Assembly (NCBI RefSeq): GCF_030730865.1
Contig: NZ_JAVALZ010000001.1
Span: 1,116,001-1,180,000, forward strand
Direction: 5' to 3'
Source: Uliginosibacterium sp. 31-16
Lineage (GTDB): Bacteria > Pseudomonadota > Gammaproteobacteria > Burkholderiales > Rhodocyclaceae
Length of the DNA stretch: 64,000 nucleotides
The position numbers and the translations under genes are program-made. The first letter of the stretch is position 1. Each line of letters begins with the position of its first letter. Below the pieces are notes generated by a model. The model made no database searches. It was not told the DNA's origin and saw only the letters and a list, made by a program, of their open reading frames with translations. Positions 16,502 through 24,445 of the stretch are shown piece by piece.

Positions 16502-17044
16502 TTAAAGCACGTAAAGCACGAATTTGTCCACGCGGCTCATTGGCGTGGCGCTGTCGAAGCGGAATTCGACGTAGCTGGCGTCGTCTGCGCCCAGGTCGCT
16601 GTCAATCTTGTCGCTGCGACCCACCTCGCTACCCTTGCCATCTACCGCACGCAACTGCAGCTTGCCCTTGAAAGCCTGGGCAGACAGGACATAGACCTTC
16701 ACGCCATCCTTCTTTTCCCCGTCGGCGCCGAGCAGCACGGCGCGTTCGCTCTTGAGCTGGCGACCGCTGGCTGACGCATCCAGCGCGATCTTCGCTTCAT
16801 GCGCCCGATCCACGCCTTCCGCAACGCCGCCGAATACCTTGCCTACGCCGGTGGTGATCTCGGCGGCGGCTTTCTTGCCGTCATTCTGCAGCGCCTGACC
16901 TACGCCCTTCACCAGTGCGGCCTTGTCCTCAACCATCTCGGCGCCCTTGCTGCGCTCTGCTTCCAGTTGTTCCTCGCGGTTCTTGCAGCCGGCCATTGCG
17001 CAGGCGGCACCCACGATGCAGAAGGCGATCAATGCTTTTTTCAC
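16502..17044 (-). CDS. Small lipoprotein of unknown function
   Basis: A 180-residue predicted lipoprotein: signal KKALIAFCIVGAACAMAGC with lipobox AMAGC, then a charged spacer (NREEQLEAERSKGAEMVEDK). An amphipathic, Gly-containing helix (GVGQALQNDGKKAAAEITTGVGKVF) follows, then a beta-rich C-terminal half with FRFDSATPMSRVDKFVLYVL at the end. No family recognised. It stands alone upstream of the pectate lyase gene, in divergent orientation. Confidence 0.75.
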   Translation of the reverse strand: MKKALIAFCIVGAACAMAGCKNREEQLEAERSKGAEMVEDKAALVKGVGQALQNDGKKAAAEITTGVGKVFGGVAEGVDRAHEAKIALDASASGRQLKSERAVLLGADGEKKDGVKVYVLSAQAFKGKLQLRAVDGKGSEVGRSDKIDSDLGADDASYVEFRFDSATPMSRVDKFVLYVL

Positions 17045-17329
17045 GATGCAGTCCTTTTAGTGCTGTTCGAGCCCGCAATGGGCGGCGCGCCATGCTGCCG
17101 CAAAACCGGCTTTTTGGCAGCGTGGTCCCGACAATCGGCCGGGCTGACGCCAGGGCACGCCTGTCATGTTGTGTAGGCCGTATTCTTACAAAGACATTTC
17201 CATTCCATGGAATGCCTGCTATGTTTTTCTGGTCGATCTGCGGAATTCGTCACACTTTTTGAAGGGTCGGCGCAGCACAACAACAAGTCGTGGCACCCAG
17301 CCACACCGACAAATCCAGGAGACAAAACA

Positions 17330-18409
17330 ATGCATATCACACACCTCGCGCTGGGCTTTGCCGCCCTCGCACTGGCGGGCACCGCCTCGGCCGCCAATCG
17401 CCCGGCCGGTTACAAGACCATCTGCACCGAAGGCAAGACCTGTACGGTCGCCGCTGCCACCAGCGTGGCCTATGGCCGCGCCGACAAATTCACCTACAAG
17501 ACCCTGACAGGCAGCTTCGTTTGCGGTGAAGTCACCTTTGGCGCGGGCACCAAGGTCGCTGGTGGCACCAACGAGTGTTCGATCCCGACCAGCGCCAGCG
17601 GCGGCTCGAGTTCTTCGTCCAGCAGCTCCTCGTCAAGCAGTTCGTCCTCCTCCTCCTCCAGCAGTTCATCCTCGGGTGGCAGCAGCTCCAGCAGTTCGTC
17701 GTCGAGCTCCTCCAGCGGCGGCTCCACCGGTGCCTGTACGCCGGGCAGCGTGATTTCCAACACCACCGTTGATTGCGGCGGCATCACCGTCGGCACCTCC
17801 TGCGCCGGCGGCAGCGAATCGCAACAGCCGGTGTTTACGCTCAACAATGCAACCATCAAGAACGTGCACCTGAAGGCGGGCGCGGCGGCGGATGGCATCC
17901 ATTGCGCCAGCGGCAATTGCCGGCTGGAAAACGTGGTGTGGGACGAGGTCTGCGAAGACGCTGCCACCAACAAGTCCGAGGGCGGTACCATGACCATCTC
18001 GGGCGGCTCGGCGACCAACGCGCCGGACAAGACCTTCCAGCACAACTCGAAGAACAGCACCACGGTCATCGAGAACTTCAACACCTACGGCAAGATCGGC
18101 AAGCTGTGGCGCTCCTGCGGTGACTGCACCAACAACGGTGGCCCGCGCTACGTGCAGATCAACAACGTGACCATCAACGGCACGGTTGGCAGCACGGTGG
18201 TTGGCGTCAATCGCAACTACGGCGACAAGGCCACGATCCGCAACCTGAAGGTCAAGGGTCTGACCCGCCCGACCGCCACGACCACCAAGCCGCGCATCTG
18301 CGAGGAGTGGAAAGGCATCGAGAAGGGCAACGGCTCGACCGAGAAGTACGGCGAGTTCTTCAATACGGCGTACTGCGATGTCAGCCCGTCGGATGTGAGC
18401 AGCTTCTGA
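17330..18409 (+). CDS. Secreted pectate lyase, PL3-like, with polyserine linker
   Basis: A 359-residue exported enzyme. Residues 1-22 are a Sec signal (LALGFAALALAGTASA). A small domain with three or four cysteines spans about 23-85. A Ser/Gly run fills about 90-135. The C-terminal 220 residues match the family 3 pectate lyase fold: VISNTTVDCGG, ENVVWDEVCEDAAT, a KTFQHNSKN block and DCTNNGGPRYVQINNV. These cleave polygalacturonate by beta-elimination with Ca. Polyserine linkers of this kind are best known from marine and soil polysaccharide degraders. AGGAG sits seven bases before the ATG. Confidence 0.85.
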   Translation: MHITHLALGFAALALAGTASAANRPAGYKTICTEGKTCTVAAATSVAYGRADKFTYKTLTGSFVCGEVTFGAGTKVAGGTNECSIPTSASGGSSSSSSSSSSSSSSSSSSSSSSSGGSSSSSSSSSSSSGGSTGACTPGSVISNTTVDCGGITVGTSCAGGSESQQPVFTLNNATIKNVHLKAGAAADGIHCASGNCRLENVVWDEVCEDAATNKSEGGTMTISGGSATNAPDKTFQHNSKNSTTVIENFNTYGKIGKLWRSCGDCTNNGGPRYVQINNVTINGTVGSTVVGVNRNYGDKATIRNLKVKGLTRPTATTTKPRICEEWKGIEKGNGSTEKYGEFFNTAYCDVSPSDVSSF

Positions 18410-18424
18410 AAACCTGATGTACGC

Positions 18425-18456
18425 AAAAACGGGAGGCCGCGGCCTCCCGTTTTTTG
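18425..18456 (+). terminator. Intrinsic terminator after the pectate lyase
   Basis: A perfect palindromic stem ACGGGAGGCC / GGCCTCCCGT (18429-18450) with flanking A and T runs, so it may act in both directions. Confidence 0.9.
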
Positions 18457-18583
18457 TGCCTGCCCGCAGAGCCGCATCTGGCAAGGATCTGCAGGCGGTA
18501 TGCGCCAGGAGGCAGGCCAAATCTTGCTGGCAGTCATGCCCGCCTGAAGAAGGCCGCCACAAGCGGCTCTCCGGACAGGCTGT
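18457..18583. repeat. Dispersed intergenic repeat, copy 6
   Basis: TGCCTGCCCGCAGAGCCGC on the left, AAGCGGCTCTCCGGACAGGC on the right, with GCAAGGATCTGCAGGC inside. One of the most complete copies. Confidence 0.75.
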
Positions 18584-18592
18584 GAAAACTGC

Positions 18593-18952
18593 CTACTCGG
18601 CCGCGCAGCTGAAATGCAGGTTCAGTTCCGTCAGCGTGCGGGTCTGGGCGCGGGTGCCCAGCGTCAGGCGTTTGTGCAGGTCGCCACGCAGGGTGAAGCG
18701 CTGATGGCGCAGGGTCTTGCCGTCGGCCTCGCTGCGGTAGGCCACGCGCATCGAGGTGCAGCCGCAGGCCGCGGTGGATTGCAGCATGCGCAAATCCACA
18801 TCCACCTGCAGCGCCTGACGGGCCGCTAAGGGCGTGGCCGTCTCGATGCTGACGCAGTCCGCCAACGCATTGTGCACGGTGATGCGTGGCGGCTCGGCGG
18901 CCAGCACAGCCCCCGGCAGTAACAAGCCCAGCAGGGCCGCCTTAATAGACAC
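18593..18952 (-). CDS. DUF2195-like periplasmic protein, candidate immunity protein
   Basis: A 119-residue protein starting at a GTG (18952) that overlaps the 3' end of the L,D-transpeptidase-like gene by 11 bases. It has a signal peptide (KAALLGLLLPGAVLAA). The mature part reads ITVHNALADCVSIETA, then TAACGCTSMRVAYRS and a final LHFSCAAE, so four cysteines are conserved-looking. From memory this matches DUF2195. Its tight coupling to a Tlde1-like gene and its periplasmic address fit an immunity protein against a peptidoglycan-directed effector. That role is inferred. Confidence 0.75.
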   Translation of the reverse strand: MSIKAALLGLLLPGAVLAAEPPRITVHNALADCVSIETATPLAARQALQVDVDLRMLQSTAACGCTSMRVAYRSEADGKTLRHQRFTLRGDLHKRLTLGTRAQTRTLTELNLHFSCAAE

Positions 18953-19460
18953 GCGTGCCTCCGTTGGTGATGCGATCCGCAACGTATTGCACGCGCAAGG
19001 CCAGCGATTGCTTGCCGGTGGTGACGACATGGCCGTGCAGGGCCTGGAAGAACGCGGGTTCCACTTCAATGCAGCCGTGGCTGTAACCCTTGGTCGAATC
19101 GTGCAGATAGAAGCCGCTGCGCGCCGGCTTGCAGGCCTGCCGGGTTTTCACGTCGGCGGCTTCCAGACGCACCCGGTTGCGGCCCCAGTTGGCCCAGTAG
19201 GGCTCGCACTGCCCGGCCGCTTCGCCGCGCGGAATGGTCTGGATGCCTGCCGCCGGGGTCAGCCGGCACTGCTGGGTGCCATCGTCGCGGGCGCTGCCGG
19301 CATCCTTGATCGAGAAACGGTAGAAACCTTCGGGAATCGGCCCCTGATCCGGCAGGCACTGATTCTGCGGCATCTGCCAGCCCGGCAGGCCGCTGGTTGC
19401 CTTGAAGCGGCGCCCACCCCAGCTCAGCACCTGTCCATCGAAAAGCATGTCGGTCAGCAT
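18942..19460 (-). CDS. Tlde1-like (DUF2778) L,D-transpeptidase-fold protein, candidate T6SS effector
   Basis: A 172-residue protein with no signal peptide. It opens LTDMLFDGQVLSWGGRRFKATSG and carries PIPEGFYRF and the catalytic block HDSTKGYSHGCIEV (about residues 134-147) with the His...Ser-His-Gly-Cys arrangement of L,D-transpeptidases; the Cys is the nucleophile. This small signal-less layout matches the DUF2778/Tlde1 family of type VI effectors, which attack peptidoglycan tetrapeptides of rival cells. The lack of a signal peptide argues against a housekeeping L,D-transpeptidase. No VgrG, Hcp or PAAR gene is in the window, so it would be an orphan cargo. ATG at 19460 chosen; a Met 17 codons upstream is possible. 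Confidence 0.78.
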   Translation of the reverse strand: MLTDMLFDGQVLSWGGRRFKATSGLPGWQMPQNQCLPDQGPIPEGFYRFSIKDAGSARDDGTQQCRLTPAAGIQTIPRGEAAGQCEPYWANWGRNRVRLEAADVKTRQACKPARSGFYLHDSTKGYSHGCIEVEPAFFQALHGHVVTTGKQSLALRVQYVADRITNGGTRVY

Positions 19461-19691
19461 TGTCCGGTTCCTGTCGTGTGCGTATTGGAAGTGTGGCCAG
19501 TTTAGGGACATGTCCGGCCAGCATGCAGCCAGATATCGGCAGAAGCCTCGTGTCTGTCGGCCGTGTCCGTGATGGCCTGTTCGTGCTGGGGGCTTGCCCG
19601 CCGGGAACCCGTTCTGCACCCCGGCCTGCATCGGGCTACAATACCGAGCTCAGAATTTTCCCAGTTTCGTCATCCTTGTCTGGAGCTCACC

Positions 19692-20810
19692 GTGAAACCC
19701 ACCATCAAGCCCAATTCGCCGAATTTCTCTTCCGGCCCCTGCGCCAAGCGCCCCGGCTATTCGCTGGCCAACCTGCCGAAAGACATCCTCGGCCGCTCGC
19801 ACCGCAGCTCGCTGGGCAAGGCCCGTCTGGCCAAGTCGATCACCGAAACCAAGCGCCTGCTGGGCATCCCGGCTGACTACCACGTCGGCATCCTGCCGGC
19901 CTCCGACACCGGCGCCTTCGAGCTGGCCATGTGGAACTTCCTCGGCGCTCGTCCGGTGGATACCTTCGCCTGGGAATCCTTCGGCGAAGGCTGGGTGACC
20001 GACATCGTCAAGCAATTGAAGCTGAAAGACGTGCGCAATTTCAGCGCCCCTTACGGCGAGCTGCCGGACCTGTCGCAATGGAACCCGGCCAACGACATCG
20101 TGTTCACCTGGAACGGCACCACCTCCGGCGTGAAAGTGCCGAATGGCGACTGGATCCCCGCTGACCGCGAAGGCCTGACCCTGTGCGACGCGACCTCCGC
20201 CGTGTTCGCCATGGAACTGCCGTGGGACAAGCTGGACGTGGTGACCTACTCCTGGCAGAAGGTGCTCGGCGGTGAAGGTGCCCACGGCATGCTGATCCTG
20301 TCGCCGCGCGCTGTGGCTCGCCTGAAGGACTACAAGCCGAGCTGGCCGCTGCCGAAGATCTTCCGCATCGCCAAGGGTGGCGAGCTGATGGCCGAAATCT
20401 TTGAAGGTGCCACCATCAACACCCCGTCGATGATCGCCAACGAAGACTATCTGGACGCGCTGGCCTGGACCGATTCCATTGGCGGCGTGCCGGAACTGAT
20501 CAAGCGCTCCAACGCCAACCTCGCCGTCTTCGAGCGCTTCGTCGCCAAGACCCCGTGGATCCACTTCCTGGCCAAGGACGCAGTCTCCCGCTCCAACACG
20601 TCCGTGTGCTTCTCGCTCGACGCCACGCCGGATCAGGTCAAGGCGCTGGTCAAGCTGCTCGACAAGGAAGGCGTTGCGTATGACATCGGCGCCTACAAGG
20701 ACGCCCCGAGCGGCCTGCGCTTCTGGTGCGGCGCCACGGTCGAAACTGCCGATCTGGAAGCCGTGCTGCCCTGGCTGGAATGGGCCTACGCTGAAGTTAC
20801 CAAGGCCTGA
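19692..20810 (+). CDS. serC: Phosphoserine aminotransferase
   Basis: Second step of serine synthesis: PLP enzyme converting 3-phosphohydroxypyruvate and glutamate to phosphoserine. The 372 residues with N-terminus [16 protein letters not shown] and the PLP-lysine segment [16 protein letters not shown] (Lys near 194) match the alternative SerC type found in alphaproteobacteria and Methanosarcina rather than the 360-residue E. coli type. The GTG at 19692 is preceded by GGAG at ideal spacing. It is separate from serA. Confidence 0.93.
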   Translation: MKPTIKPNSPNFSSGPCAKRPGYSLANLPKDILGRSHRSSLGKARLAKSITETKRLLGIPADYHVGILPASDTGAFELAMWNFLGARPVDTFAWESFGEGWVTDIVKQLKLKDVRNFSAPYGELPDLSQWNPANDIVFTWNGTTSGVKVPNGDWIPADREGLTLCDATSAVFAMELPWDKLDVVTYSWQKVLGGEGAHGMLILSPRAVARLKDYKPSWPLPKIFRIAKGGELMAEIFEGATINTPSMIANEDYLDALAWTDSIGGVPELIKRSNANLAVFERFVAKTPWIHFLAKDAVSRSNTSVCFSLDATPDQVKALVKLLDKEGVAYDIGAYKDAPSGLRFWCGATVETADLEAVLPWLEWAYAEVTKA

Positions 20811-20832
20811 GCACACCCGCTCTCGTCTCAAG

Positions 20833-20858
20833 CGCCCGGCCACAAGCCGGGCGTTTTT
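20833..20858 (+). terminator. Intrinsic terminator after serC
   Basis: CGCCCGGC, loop CACAA, GCCGGGCG, T5. Confidence 0.92.
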
Positions 20859-20902
20859 GTTTGCGCGATACTTCTCGCACGCCGGTGCACGGCGGAGGGC
20901 TG

Positions 20903-21679
20903 CTATGGTTTTGTCTTGAGGCTGGCACGTTCAGAAAGCCGCGCCAGCGTCCCGTCCTGGCGCATTCCTCTGATTGCCTGGTCGAAACCGTCCGCAAGCG
21001 CCGAAGTATCGTACTGGCGGGTGAATACGATGAAGCTGTGCGTCGTCTCCGAAGGCGGGCCACTGATCATGATCCGGCCGGCCGGATCAAGCTCCTGGAT
21101 GAATTGCATGCCCACCAGGCGGCTGCAGATCATGGCGTCCACATGCCCCGCCAGCAGCATGCGGAAAATGTTCGTCAGGGCATGCGAGTTTTCCAGATGC
21201 GGAAAGGCTCCCTGCCTGCGCGCCGCATCGAATCGCCCGCCATAGGACATGTTGTTGACCACACCGATGCGTGCATTGGCGATCGAGGCGTAATCGCCAT
21301 TGAAGCGGAAGTGTGAGTCCTTGCGCACGAAGAACACGAAATCCTGACTCAGCAGGGGCTCGCGGGGAAAGCGCAGGCTGCGTTCGCGTTCAGGCGTTTT
21401 CTTGACCGTGAAGAAGCCATCCACGCTGCCCGCTTCGACCATGAGCAGTGAGCGCGTTACCGGAAAAAATCCAATCCTGAGCGGCTTGCCCATGCGCCGG
21501 AACGCCTCATTGACGACATCGACAACCGGCCCTTCGGCCTGGCCATTTGCGTCGTGGATGTACGGCGCAAACTCCAGCGCGGCAAGCCGGACCACGCCAT
21601 CGGCGGCCATGGCACCGCGTCCCGGCCAGACCAGCAGGACAAGAATGAGAACCCGGAAAATTCCGTTCAGAGCATGCAC
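20903..21679 (-). CDS. Periplasmic amino-acid-binding-type protein (SBP family 3)
   Basis: A 258-residue exported protein with a signal peptide ending GRGAMAA. The mature part follows the extracellular solute-binding family 3 pattern: LAALEFAPYIHDANGQAEGPVVDVVNEAFRR, then VDGFFTVKKTPERE and LSQDFVFFVRKDS. No permease or ATPase gene lies next to it, so it may be an orphan binding protein, perhaps a sensor input, rather than part of an ABC importer. The GTG at 21679 has AGGG seven bases before it and gives a clean signal peptide. Confidence 0.85.
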   Translation of the reverse strand: MHALNGIFRVLILVLLVWPGRGAMAADGVVRLAALEFAPYIHDANGQAEGPVVDVVNEAFRRMGKPLRIGFFPVTRSLLMVEAGSVDGFFTVKKTPERERSLRFPREPLLSQDFVFFVRKDSHFRFNGDYASIANARIGVVNNMSYGGRFDAARRQGAFPHLENSHALTNIFRMLLAGHVDAMICSRLVGMQFIQELDPAGRIMISGPPSETTHSFIVFTRQYDTSALADGFDQAIRGMRQDGTLARLSERASLKTKP

Positions 21680-21842
21680 GATCAATCCCTGCCTTTGCTG
21701 TCTTGATTCTGCGGCCTGTGCAGACCTTGCCGTACTGTCCCGATGGGCAAGGCCTTCCCCATTTTGTCGCAAACGCGCCGTGGCCTGTGCTGCCCGCGGA
21801 CTACGGTAAAATCCATGTACTCAACAATTTGCCGGACTCACC

Positions 21843-22658
21843 ATGCCCTTCATCACCGACCTCGCCGCTGCCTGGCAAAAGAACAACTCCCTGCTGTGCG
21901 TGGGCCTGGACCCGGATCTGAGCAAGTTCCCCGCGCACCTGCAGGGCAAGCCGGATGCCATTTTTGAATTCTGCAAAGCCATCGTCGATGCCACCGCCGA
22001 TGTCGCCTGCTCCTTCAAGCCGCAAATTGCCTACTTTGCCGGCGAATCCGCCGAAGCACAGCTCGAAGCGCTGATCGACTACATCCACGTCAACTATCCG
22101 GACATTCCGGTGATTCTGGATGCCAAACGCGGCGACATTGGCGCCACCGCCGCCCAGTACGCCCGCGAAGCCTTCGTGCGCTATCAGGCCGACGCGCTGA
22201 CCGTGAATCCCTACATGGGCTTCGACTCGGTCGAGCCCTACCTCGAATACCCGGACTGCGGCCTCATCGTGCTGTGCCGCACCTCCAACCCCGGCGGCTC
22301 CGATTTGCAGAACCTCACGGTCGAAGGTGGCAAGAAGCTGTATCAGCACGTCGCCGCGCTGGTCGCCGAGAAGTGGAACAAGCACGGTCAAGCCGCACTG
22401 GTCGTCGGCGCCACCTTCCCGCAGGAGCTGGCAGACGTGCGCCGCATCGTTGGCGACCTGCCCCTGCTGGTGCCCGGCGTCGGCGCACAGGGCGGCGACG
22501 TGCAGGCCACCGTGACGGCCGGCAAGACCGCCGCTGGGCTGGGCCTGATGATCAACTCCTCGCGCGCCATCCTCTACGCCGGCAAAGGCGAAGATTTCGC
22601 CGAGCAGGCCCGCAAGATGGCGATTGCCACGCGCGACGACATCAACCAGTACCGCTGA
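21843..22658 (+). CDS. pyrF: Orotidine 5'-phosphate decarboxylase (type 2)
   Basis: Last step of UMP synthesis. The 271 residues fit the longer type 2 PyrF of betaproteobacteria and actinobacteria. The catalytic Asp-x-Lys-x-x-Asp is LDAKRGDIG, residues 92-100, with Lys95 central. LCVGLDPD near the N-terminus and PGVGAQGGD at the phosphate site are also present. Single gene with its own terminator. Confidence 0.95.
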   Translation: MPFITDLAAAWQKNNSLLCVGLDPDLSKFPAHLQGKPDAIFEFCKAIVDATADVACSFKPQIAYFAGESAEAQLEALIDYIHVNYPDIPVILDAKRGDIGATAAQYAREAFVRYQADALTVNPYMGFDSVEPYLEYPDCGLIVLCRTSNPGGSDLQNLTVEGGKKLYQHVAALVAEKWNKHGQAALVVGATFPQELADVRRIVGDLPLLVPGVGAQGGDVQATVTAGKTAAGLGLMINSSRAILYAGKGEDFAEQARKMAIATRDDINQYR

Positions 22659-22690
22659 GCCAAGCCGCCTTGCGCGGCTGTGTCAGATGT

Positions 22691-22717
22691 AAAACGGGCC
22701 GCAATGCGGCCCGTTTT
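22691..22717 (+). terminator. Intrinsic terminator after pyrF
   Basis: 12-bp stem AAAACGGGCCGC / GCGGCCCGTTTT with a three-base loop. Confidence 0.92.
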
Positions 22718-22720
22718 GCT

Positions 22721-22804
22721 TGCTGCCCGGAGAGGCCCTCCCTGCTTGGGTCGCCAGCGTGGCTGCTCGCAGAGCAAGGCTGCAAGCGGCTTTCCGGACG
22801 CCTT
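22721..22804. repeat. Dispersed intergenic repeat, copy 7
   Basis: TGCTGCCCGGAGAGGCCC at left, GCAAGCGGCTTTCCGGACGCC at right, with GCTCGCAGAGCAAGGC inside. Confidence 0.65.
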
Positions 22805-22805
22805 G

Positions 22806-22836
22806 CGTAGGACAGGTTAGCGCAGCGTAACCCGCT
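22806..22836. repeat. Widespread palindromic repeat GGTTAGCGCAGCGTAACC-type
   Basis: GTAGGACAGGTTAGCGCAG continuing CGTAACCCGC is close to a palindrome (GTTAGCGC / GCGTAAC). I recall the same element, GGGTTAGCGCAGCGTAACCC, scattered through many unrelated bacterial genomes. Here it borders the compositionally distinct DUF3883 gene. Confidence 0.55.
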
Positions 22837-22895
22837 GCATAGTGACTAACATTCCCTCGCGCGGCTTATTCCATTTACGATTCGCCTGATGATGG

Positions 22896-23768
22896 ATGCG
22901 CAGCGGGGCTGATGTGGCAAAAGGCGAAAACTGGAGTGATGTAGAGGTCGCTGCGACGGTGGCCGATTACATGCGCATGCTGACACTAGAACTATCTGGG
23001 CAGCACTACAACAAAACAGCACACCGTCGAGCGCTGCTGAAATTGCTGGATGGACGCAGCGATGCCGCTGTAGAACTCAAGCATCAGAACGTCAGCGCGA
23101 TCCTTCTTAAACTTGGCTGCTACTACATTTCCGGTTACAAACCACGTGGTAACTATCAGCAAGCGCTCGGTACATTTGTCGAAAACTGGATCAATGAACA
23201 TCCGGAATTTGACCGGATCGCATTAGCCGCGGCAGACCAGCCTGCAGTCGTTCCAAGCGCAGTAGATTTCTCTCGATTGATCGTCGATGCGCCCAAGCTC
23301 TCGCTTGTCGTGGAAGAGGCACGCAAGCCCTATGTCGTCCCCGTCAGAGCAGCGATTAAGCGTGACTACGTCGCACGCGAAGCGCGAAACTCAGCCCTTG
23401 GCAAAGCGGGAGAATTGTTGGCGCTTGAGTACGAAGAGTTTCGTTTGCGCTCAGCTGGACAAAAGCATTTAGCGGAACGAATCGAGCACGTTTCCACGAC
23501 AAAAGGAGACGGCCTCGGCTATGACATCTTGTCATTCGAAGTAAGCGGCAAAGAGCGCTTTGTGGAGGTCAAGACAACCGCGTTCGCGAAGGAAACGCCC
23601 TTCTTCGCTTCGCGCAATGAGGTCGCTTTTGCCCGCGAAATGTCAGGTCAATTTCATCTGTATAGATTGTTTGATTTCCGGAAGGCTCCAAGGCTTTTCT
23701 CACTGCAAGGTGATATTGGGCAGTACTGCAGACTTGATCCTGTTAGTTACCTTTGCCAGTTCCAATAG
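22896..23768 (+). CDS. DUF3883 protein, PD-(D/E)XK nuclease-like
   Basis: A 290-residue protein. The N-terminal domain (about 12-110) carries NWSDVEVAATVADYMRML, YNKTAHRRALLKLL, ELKHQNVSAILLKLG and ISGYKPRGNYQQ, a common front end of such proteins. The C-terminal DUF3883 domain has the restriction-enzyme-like core with Asp210 (GYDILSF) and Glu224-Val-Lys226 (VEVKTT). Base composition is visibly more AT-rich than the neighbours. It stands alone between a widespread repeat and a dispersed repeat, which suggests transfer. A role in restriction or defence is plausible but unproven. An in-frame GTG at 22914 is another possible start. Confidence 0.82.
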   Translation: MRSGADVAKGENWSDVEVAATVADYMRMLTLELSGQHYNKTAHRRALLKLLDGRSDAAVELKHQNVSAILLKLGCYYISGYKPRGNYQQALGTFVENWINEHPEFDRIALAAADQPAVVPSAVDFSRLIVDAPKLSLVVEEARKPYVVPVRAAIKRDYVAREARNSALGKAGELLALEYEEFRLRSAGQKHLAERIEHVSTTKGDGLGYDILSFEVSGKERFVEVKTTAFAKETPFFASRNEVAFAREMSGQFHLYRLFDFRKAPRLFSLQGDIGQYCRLDPVSYLCQFQ

Positions 23769-23827
23769 TTGTCTTGATCGTTCTTGTGCCGCGCATGGGC
23801 ATCCTCCCGGATATTGCCCGCTAACCC

Positions 23828-23900
23828 GCACCCAGCCTGCCTCTCCAGCCACCCTGTCCGCTCAGGTCCGTCCGGGGCGGGTCTTCAGGAGGGGCTTGCA
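23828..23900. repeat. Dispersed intergenic repeat, copy 8 (diverged)
   Basis: CACCCAGCCTGCCTCTCCAG and GGCGGGTCTTCAGGAGG match blocks seen in the copies at 62 kb and 35.8 kb. Confidence 0.5.
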
Positions 23901-23932
23901 CGCTTAGCCAGACTGTAAGCGAAGGTTAAATC

Positions 23933-23978
23933 GGTTGCTATACGCAACGATCTGGCTAGACTGTTGCGTATAGCAACC
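23933..23978 (+). promoter_or_regulatory. Paired MarR-type operator with embedded promoter
   Basis: A perfect 16-bp inverted repeat, GGTTGCTATACGCAAC (23933-23948) and its complement (23963-23978), 14 bases apart. Each arm is itself a TTGC-N5-GCAA operator, so two sites lie 30 bp (three helical turns) centre to centre. TTGCTA (23935) and TAGACT (23957-23962) with a 16-bp spacer could be the -35 and -10 of the marR promoter, which the two sites would cover. The marR start is 17 bases downstream. Confidence 0.75.
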
Positions 23979-23994
23979 AATAAAGCATCCCCTC

Positions 23995-24444
23995 ATGTCT
24001 TCCCCCCAATCAAAACAGCTTCTCGCGCGCCAGTTGCGCGAACTCATCGGTCTGTACCTCGCCAGCCAGCGCCGCCATGCCCACGATCAGGGCTTGTCCC
24101 AGCAGGGGCGGCTGCTCATGTTGCTGCGCAAGCACGGGCCGTCTCCGCAGGGTGATTTCGGTCGTCTGGCCGGGCTGGACAAGAGCTGGATCAGCCGCAT
24201 CGTCGAGCGCTTTGTCGCGGACGGGCTGGTCGAGCGGCGTCCCCTCGATTCGGATCGGCGCTGTCTGGAGTTGCATCTGACCGCCGCGGGCGAGGACGAG
24301 GCTAGGCGTTACGACGATGTGCTCACCGCGCACGCCGAGAGCTTCTTCGAGGCGATTCCGGCCGAGCGCCACGCGGCGCTGGAAAGTTCGCTGGCGGGTC
24401 TGGTCGATGCCTTGCGCAGCCAGACGAAGCGGACGGAGGTCTGA
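23995..24444 (+). CDS. MarR-family transcriptional regulator
   Basis: A 149-residue winged-helix repressor. The DNA-binding part reads LSQQGRLLMLLRKHG, then GDFGRLAGLDKSWISRIVERFVADGLVERR with the wing LDSDRRCLELHLTAAG (about 74-104). It lies directly before an MFS exporter gene and behind a paired palindromic operator, so I infer autorepression plus control of the exporter, relieved by a drug-like ligand. Confidence 0.92.
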   Translation: MSSPQSKQLLARQLRELIGLYLASQRRHAHDQGLSQQGRLLMLLRKHGPSPQGDFGRLAGLDKSWISRIVERFVADGLVERRPLDSDRRCLELHLTAAGEDEARRYDDVLTAHAESFFEAIPAERHAALESSLAGLVDALRSQTKRTEV

Positions 24445-24445
24445 G

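Noticed and set aside
17590-17735. Short tandem repeats that might suggest a CRISPR array
   Set aside because: They are Ser codons of the linker in an open reading frame, with no spacers.
18942-19460. Housekeeping L,D-transpeptidase (YcbB/ErfK type)
   Set aside because: No signal peptide, too small and with the HDSTKGYSHGC arrangement typical of Tlde1-like proteins.
22806-23900. Integrated element with attachment sites around the DUF3883 gene
   Set aside because: The flanking repeats do not match each other and no integrase or tRNA gene is present.
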